Shown: positions 60,168 to 64,000 of the stretch, in pieces
How the letters are laid out: every line of letters begins with the position of its first letter
How positions within the stretch are numbered: the first letter of the stretch is position 1
Source of the DNA: HGM04593 sp045634305
Lineage (GTDB): Bacteria; Bacteroidota; Bacteroidia; Bacteroidales; Bacteroidaceae
NCBI GenBank assembly: GCA_045634305.1
Contig: JAZQZZ010000017.1
Span: 49,275 to 113,274, forward strand
Direction: 5' to 3'
DNA: 64,000 bases
Translations under genes and position numbers: made by a program
Notes under the pieces: generated by a model
Database searches by the model: none
What the model saw: only the letters and a program-made list of their open reading frames with translations
Told to the model about the DNA's origin: nothing

Positions 60168-60190
60168 TATATTTGCATAAGAACATCTTA
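60168..60190 (+). promoter_or_regulatory. -7 element and palindromic site at the S24-repressor promoter
   Basis: TATATTTG (60168-60175) is an exact -7 match. The palindrome TAAGA-N3-TCTTA (60178-60190) sits directly behind it, over the expected transcription start. The leader to the ATG would be about 120 nt. It is a candidate autoregulatory operator. Confidence 0.5.
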
Positions 60191-60211
60191 CAAATGCTCT
60201 TAAAAACAGCG

Positions 60212-60233
60212 CAAAGATAAGAAGATATTCTTA
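60212..60233 (-). promoter_or_regulatory. -7 element and palindromic site at the ECF sigma promoter
   Basis: TATCTTTG on the minus strand (60212-60219) is an exact -7 match. It overlaps a second palindrome TAAGA-N6-TCTTA (60218-60233). Two further TAAGAATA half-sites at 60239-60246 and 60252-60259 are direct repeats 13 nt apart. The sigma mRNA leader would be about 200 nt. Confidence 0.45.
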
Positions 60234-60303
60234 ACACATAAGAATACAAGGTAAGAATATTACATGCAAAACATTTATTTAGACTCATTCCAAACAACGA
60301 GGT

Positions 60304-60963
60304 ATGAAACACGCTATAAAAGAAAGGATTATAGAATTCATCAATTACAAAGGCATAAGCAAGAACGCCTTTGAAAACGCCTGCAACATGTCAAAAAGGT
60401 ACTTGAGCAACCTAAAAGGGACACCCGGAGCAAGAATAATCAAGAATATTCACGACGCTTTTCCCGAACTGAATACGACATGGCTCATTACCGGCACAGG
60501 AGAGATGCTCTCCGAAGGCACCGAAAACCAAGAGACCGCGATATTGGAAGAGAACCGCGCACCGATACTGCCCACCACTGTTGCCGGAAGACCCGACACA
60601 GACATTCTCAAATATGTCCGGAACAACCACGATAACCTGGAACTGTCACACGTCATAGTCCTTGACACCCCAATAGACATGTGGCATATAATAAGAGACG
60701 AAGCCATGTCCCCCACATTCAAAGTTGGCGACAAGATTGCGTTGCTTGCATACAAAAAAGGCGAGGAGAATCCAATCCCAGGTAAAATATACGCAGTAGA
60801 CACCACAAGCAACGGCCTCATAATCCGCAAGCTCATACCCGAAGAGAACGGCTCATATGTGGCAAAATCTCTGAACGAGGAGCGATATCCCGATTTCATC
60901 ATTAAAGAAGAGGAAATCATACGCATATTCCGCATAGTATATTTAGGCAGAAGCATTGTATAG
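60304..60963 (+). CDS. S24-type (LexA/CI-like) transcriptional repressor
   Basis: 219 residues. The N-terminal helix-turn-helix domain (about 5-65; GISKNAFENACNMSKRYLSNLKG) resembles phage-type CI/XRE binding domains. The C-terminal S24 self-cleaving peptidase has Ser136 (EAMSPTFKVGD) and Lys176 (LIIRKLIPE) at normal spacing. An Ala-Gly cleavage site is probably at AGRPD (about 94-95). Stress-triggered self-cleavage is expected. It is divergent from the ECF sigma gene. No phage genes are nearby. Confidence 0.88.
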   Translation: MKHAIKERIIEFINYKGISKNAFENACNMSKRYLSNLKGTPGARIIKNIHDAFPELNTTWLITGTGEMLSEGTENQETAILEENRAPILPTTVAGRPDTDILKYVRNNHDNLELSHVIVLDTPIDMWHIIRDEAMSPTFKVGDKIALLAYKKGEENPIPGKIYAVDTTSNGLIIRKLIPEENGSYVAKSLNEERYPDFIIKEEEIIRIFRIVYLGRSIV

Positions 60964-61032
60964 ACCGGCCGAACAAGGGCAACCGCTCAACCTTGACACA
61001 ATAGACACACACTCAGGCGTTCAGTCAACGAC

Positions 61033-62193
61033 ATGAAGAAAATAGCATTTATCCACGATACATTCCCCATTGGCGGTGCCGAGCGCATCACGCTCGACAT
61101 ATGCAATTACCTGCACAGCAATGCGCCCGATTACCGTTGCTACGTCTTTGCAACCAGGTTCGATAAAGAGTCATTGGCCAAACGCCTTACAGGACACATC
61201 GAGCTCAGGCAAATACCCCGAAAGGCCGAGCGCAGCAGCGCTGTCGAGAGGCTGATAGTGGAGGAAGGCATCGGCCTCATGATACTTGTCGTAAGACCAC
61301 TGGCCGACACAAAAGGAATATCCGAACGCACCGGCTGCAAAGTGCTTTTTGCCAACCATGGCGAGCCATTCTGGCAACGCTACCCCATCATCAAGGAGCA
61401 GAAGAGAAAGCTCTTCAACCGCCTGTTCTGGCATTTCGGCATAGGACACAAATACACAAATGGCGGCAAGGCACTTGCCATGGCAATAGAACTCACCCGC
61501 GAGCACTACAACAGTTGCCACGCCTACACCGTTCTGTGCGAAGGCTACAGGCAAGCCATAAGCAAGACATTGGGACTCGACGCCGATGAGTCGAAAATAC
61601 ACGCAATAGAGAACTCCGAACGCATCGTAGAGAACGTCACCTACGAAAAAGAGAAAATCATAATGTATTGTGGCAGGCTCTTCAACAACACCAAGCGCCT
61701 TGACCGCCTCATGCGAATATGGGGTAAGGTACAGCACCAACTGCCCGACTACAGGCTTCTTATTGTAGGTGACGGAAGATATGGCCGCACAATCAAGAGA
61801 GAGATTTCCAAAAAGAGACTGCAACGCGTGGAAATGACAGGTTGGCAACCCAATGTGGAGCAGTTCTTCCGCAAGGCATCCATCGTATGCCTCACCTCGC
61901 AGACCGAAGGATGGCCGTTAAGCCTCACCGAGGCACAGGCGCACGGCTGCATCCCCGTCGCATTCGGCTGCACCGATGGCGTTAAGGACATCATCTCACC
62001 AACAGGCGTCAACGGTTTTGTCGTCACCCCGTTCGACGAAGACGAATATGCCGACACCCTCATCAGGATAGCCCGCATGAGCGATGAGGAACGCCTTGCA
62101 ATCAGAAAGAGCGCCGTTGCCAAACGCGCCAACTACTCCCCCGAGCTCATTCTTGGAAAATGGAAACAACTCTTCGATAAACTGCTGAAGTAA
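61033..62193 (+). CDS. GT4-family glycosyltransferase
   Basis: 386-residue GT-B fold enzyme of the CAZy GT4 type. N-terminal GGAERIT (acceptor domain), C-terminal GWQPNVEQFFRKASIVCLTSQTEGWPLSLTEAQAHGCIPVAF with the EX7E-like nucleotide-sugar motif. It is probably cytoplasmic or membrane-associated and builds an LPS, capsule or exopolysaccharide sugar chain. There is no polysaccharide cluster around it; the gene 69 nt upstream is the S24 repressor. Donor and acceptor are unknown. Confidence 0.9.
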   Translation: MKKIAFIHDTFPIGGAERITLDICNYLHSNAPDYRCYVFATRFDKESLAKRLTGHIELRQIPRKAERSSAVERLIVEEGIGLMILVVRPLADTKGISERTGCKVLFANHGEPFWQRYPIIKEQKRKLFNRLFWHFGIGHKYTNGGKALAMAIELTREHYNSCHAYTVLCEGYRQAISKTLGLDADESKIHAIENSERIVENVTYEKEKIIMYCGRLFNNTKRLDRLMRIWGKVQHQLPDYRLLIVGDGRYGRTIKREISKKRLQRVEMTGWQPNVEQFFRKASIVCLTSQTEGWPLSLTEAQAHGCIPVAFGCTDGVKDIISPTGVNGFVVTPFDEDEYADTLIRIARMSDEERLAIRKSAVAKRANYSPELILGKWKQLFDKLLK

Positions 62194-62326
62194 ACCGTTG
62201 CAATACATCAAAATGCAATATGCAGCATCGCGAATATTTTATTTATTTGACATAAGAACAAAAAAAACAAATCTCGCTTTGATAATATCGTCTTACCGCG
62301 AGGCGCAAAATTCACACAACAGACAT

Positions 62327-62380
62327 TTTGCGCAAAAGAACTTTTTTATATATTTGCACTGCGTAAAAATACGCAGTGCA
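62327..62380 (+). promoter_or_regulatory. Promoter with operator-like hairpin for the ATPase gene
   Basis: TTTG at 62327-62330, an 18-nt spacer and TATATTTG at 62349-62356 form a good promoter. A perfect 11-bp inverted repeat (62355-62365 and 62370-62380, 4-nt loop) begins within the -7 box and covers the predicted start of transcription. It is either an operator or a 5' stem on the mRNA. Confidence 0.6.
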
Positions 62381-62399
62381 TCTCGTAAAATGTAAAGCC

Positions 62400-63584
62400 A
62401 TGTATAAAAGAGCTGAATATCAAATCATTAAGTCAAGACTTGAAGAGAACAGAAAATTCATTCAAGTAGTAATGGGCGCTCGCCAAATTGGCAAATCAAC
62501 AGTAGTCAAGCAAGTTTTGAAGGATATTGATATTCCCTTCCAGTTCTTTTCGGCCGACAACGTTCCCGCAACAAATACAGCATGGATTTCCAATTGCTGG
62601 GCAGCAGTACGCAGTCTGAAAGAGAATAAAGGCTGGGAGAGCGCAATACTTGTCATTGACGAGATACAAAAAATTGCCAACTGGAGTGAGGCTGTTAAAA
62701 AGGAATGGGATGCCGACACTTTCAACGACAACAACATTAAGGTTCTGCTCCTTGGCAGCAGCAGGGTACTGCTTGAAAAAGGACTGTCTGAATCCTTGGC
62801 AGGGCGCTTCGAAGAGATACGCATGACTCACTGGACCTACAACGAGATGAAAGAATGTTTTGGCGTAACACTCGACCAGTATATTTTTTATGGCGGCTAT
62901 CCGGGCGCAGCTACATTGCTTAATGACAATGACCGTTTTGAACAATATATACAATCGTCAATCATTGATGCAACCATCAACAAGGACATCCTCATGGATG
63001 CGCCAATCGGTAAACCGGCATTGCTGAAACAGACATTTGAGCTCGGCGCCGCATATTCCGGCAATTTATTGTCGTTGAACAAGATGTTGGGTTCGCTGCA
63101 AGACTCCGGGAACACATCCACACTGGCCGGATATATTAACCTATTGAACGACAGCGGACTGCTTTGCGGATTGCAGAAATATAGCGTAGACATGTCGAGA
63201 AGGCGTGCGAGTATACCAAAATTCCAGGTCTATAACAATGCACTGAAGATGGTCTATACACCACTAACCTTTGAACAAGCAGTCCTTGACCGCAAAGCAT
63301 GGGGGCACATCTTTGAATCGGCCATAGGCGCGTACTTGGTAAGCCAAGCATTTGCTAATCGTTTCGAAGTATACTACTGGAGAGAGCGCAACGATGAGGT
63401 TGATTTCATATTACGAAAGAAAGGCTCACTTATAGCTATTGAGGTGAAGAGCAATGCAGAGAAAACCACTCAGGGATTAGAGAAATTCAAACAACTGTTC
63501 AACCCCAAAGCTTCATTCATCATAGGTGACGGCGGCATAGGTGTTGAAGAGTTCTTCTCAATGGATATAAATAAATTATTCTAA
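62400..63584 (+). CDS. AAA+ ATPase with DUF4143 C-terminal domain
   Basis: 394 residues from the ATG at 62400. An in-frame GTG at 62376 lies inside the promoter hairpin, so I reject it. Walker A is GARQIGKST (26-34), Walker B ILVIDEIQKI (about 84-93), with LLGSSR as sensor. The C-terminal DUF4143 region ends in a nuclease-like EVDFILRKKG...IEVKS pattern as in PD-(D/E)XK folds, but without proof of activity. These ATPases are widespread in Bacteroidetes in many copies and have no assigned function. The gene is monocistronic. Confidence 0.88.
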   Translation: MYKRAEYQIIKSRLEENRKFIQVVMGARQIGKSTVVKQVLKDIDIPFQFFSADNVPATNTAWISNCWAAVRSLKENKGWESAILVIDEIQKIANWSEAVKKEWDADTFNDNNIKVLLLGSSRVLLEKGLSESLAGRFEEIRMTHWTYNEMKECFGVTLDQYIFYGGYPGAATLLNDNDRFEQYIQSSIIDATINKDILMDAPIGKPALLKQTFELGAAYSGNLLSLNKMLGSLQDSGNTSTLAGYINLLNDSGLLCGLQKYSVDMSRRRASIPKFQVYNNALKMVYTPLTFEQAVLDRKAWGHIFESAIGAYLVSQAFANRFEVYYWRERNDEVDFILRKKGSLIAIEVKSNAEKTTQGLEKFKQLFNPKASFIIGDGGIGVEEFFSMDINKLF

Positions 63585-64000
63585 CGTCTAAAAAGCGTTC
63601 AGGGGTGTTGTCACTTGTTCTTTGGGACAGAAGAATTACTTGTAATCAAAAAAAACTTGCAACAAATAGTCGGGCGTAGTAGCGAGTTTAGCGCTACCGC
63701 ACGCGGTGTGACTGGCACCACACTACGCGCGACCTACCTCTGCACGCATTAAAGGAGCCACTCCGTGTCTCCACTTCGTTCGTGGGCACCTAGAACTAAA
63801 CAGTTGGGAGCGCTTTGAAAGCGCTCCCAACTGTTTAGTTCCACAAATTACCCCATTGTCTCGTTTTGCTTTATCGCAACCCGCGGGGCGTGACTACTCC
63901 ACGCTGCCCGCGACCTTTTGCTGCAAAACTCGCGATAGGTCAATTTGTGGATTACTGCCACAAATTGCCCCATTCACCGCGGCTGCTGCCACCGAGCTGG
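63585..64000. repeat. GC-rich non-coding repeat region
   Basis: About 415 bp with no gene seen on either strand. It contains two related degenerate units (63702-63735 and 63882-63916, both CGCGG...GTGACT...CCAC...CGCGACCT), CCACAAATT at 63841 and 63958 and its inverse at 63942, and the long palindrome described separately. Nature unknown; it continues to the window edge. Confidence 0.6.
63793..63841. terminator. Very long palindrome (24-bp arms), probable bidirectional terminator
   Basis: Perfect 24-bp arms (63793-63816 and 63818-63841) with a single central base. It is about 210 nt downstream of the ATPase gene. It may terminate that transcript or one entering from beyond the right edge. 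Confidence 0.65.

Noticed and set aside
1..64000. CRISPR array, tRNA, rRNA, prophage or complete insertion sequence
   Set aside because: No regularly spaced repeats, no cloverleaf with CCA end, no rRNA blocks, and no transposase, integrase or phage structural genes were recognised.

Overview
The window looks like a chromosomal segment of a Bacteroidales bacterium (Bacteroidetes; a Prevotella/Muribaculaceae/Bacteroides relative is plausible, the genus cannot be fixed from sequence alone). The signs are: promoters with the Bacteroidetes sigma pattern (TTTG, about 19 nt, TAnnTTTG or TAnnTTCG), an almost complete absence of Shine-Dalgarno sequences, a TonB-dependent receptor next to a DUF5689 lipoprotein, a GGGtGRT/NifU-like pair, a MetH without its reactivation domain, and T9SS-like C-terminal domains. 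No tRNA, rRNA, CRISPR array, prophage or complete IS was seen.

Layout. 1-6.1 kb is housekeeping: partial nspC and a UvrD/PcrA helicase gene (minus), sodB, a secreted EEP-family phosphatase/nuclease, and ilvC. 6.1-12.5 kb holds a MITE-like element and a three-gene outer-membrane cassette (TonB-dependent receptor, DUF5689 lipoprotein, multidomain lipoprotein). 12.7-14.3 kb is ilvA-ridA. 14.4-17.5 kb is a four-gene operon with sugar-nucleotide character (KpsF/KdsD-type isomerase, NeuA-type CMP-sugar synthetase, a DUF115/sialyltransferase-like protein, a SIMPL protein). 17.5-22.2 kb (minus) is lipoprotein, smpB, metH, dedA. 22.4-24.2 kb is the NifU-like/GGGtGRT pair.

24.4-53.6 kb is the most striking part: eight consecutive minus-strand genes for exported proteins. 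Seven of them (outer-membrane barrel, a 5007-residue repeat/LRR protein, FN3 protein, Ig-like lipoprotein, small T9SS-CTD-like protein, 1368-residue FN3 protein, terminal lipoprotein) are packed with 18-nt gaps or 4-nt ATGA overlaps over about 25 kb. A 1313-residue Ig-like (BIG2) protein with a T9SS-like tail precedes them. Divergent from that gene is an unusual one-protein sensor-regulator (TPR, TM, HisKA, REC, AraC HTH) with no ATPase domain, followed by a lone AraC-type DNA-binding protein. I infer an undescribed regulated cell-surface apparatus; its function cannot be read from sequence.

56.7-64 kb holds a DUF1573 gene, a degenerate duplicate of the GGGtGRT tail carrying a second MITE-like copy, a hipBA toxin-antitoxin pair, divergent ECF sigma and S24-repressor genes with palindromic sites at both promoters, a GT4 glycosyltransferase, an AAA+/DUF4143 ATPase, and about 0.4 kb of GC-rich repeated non-coding DNA.
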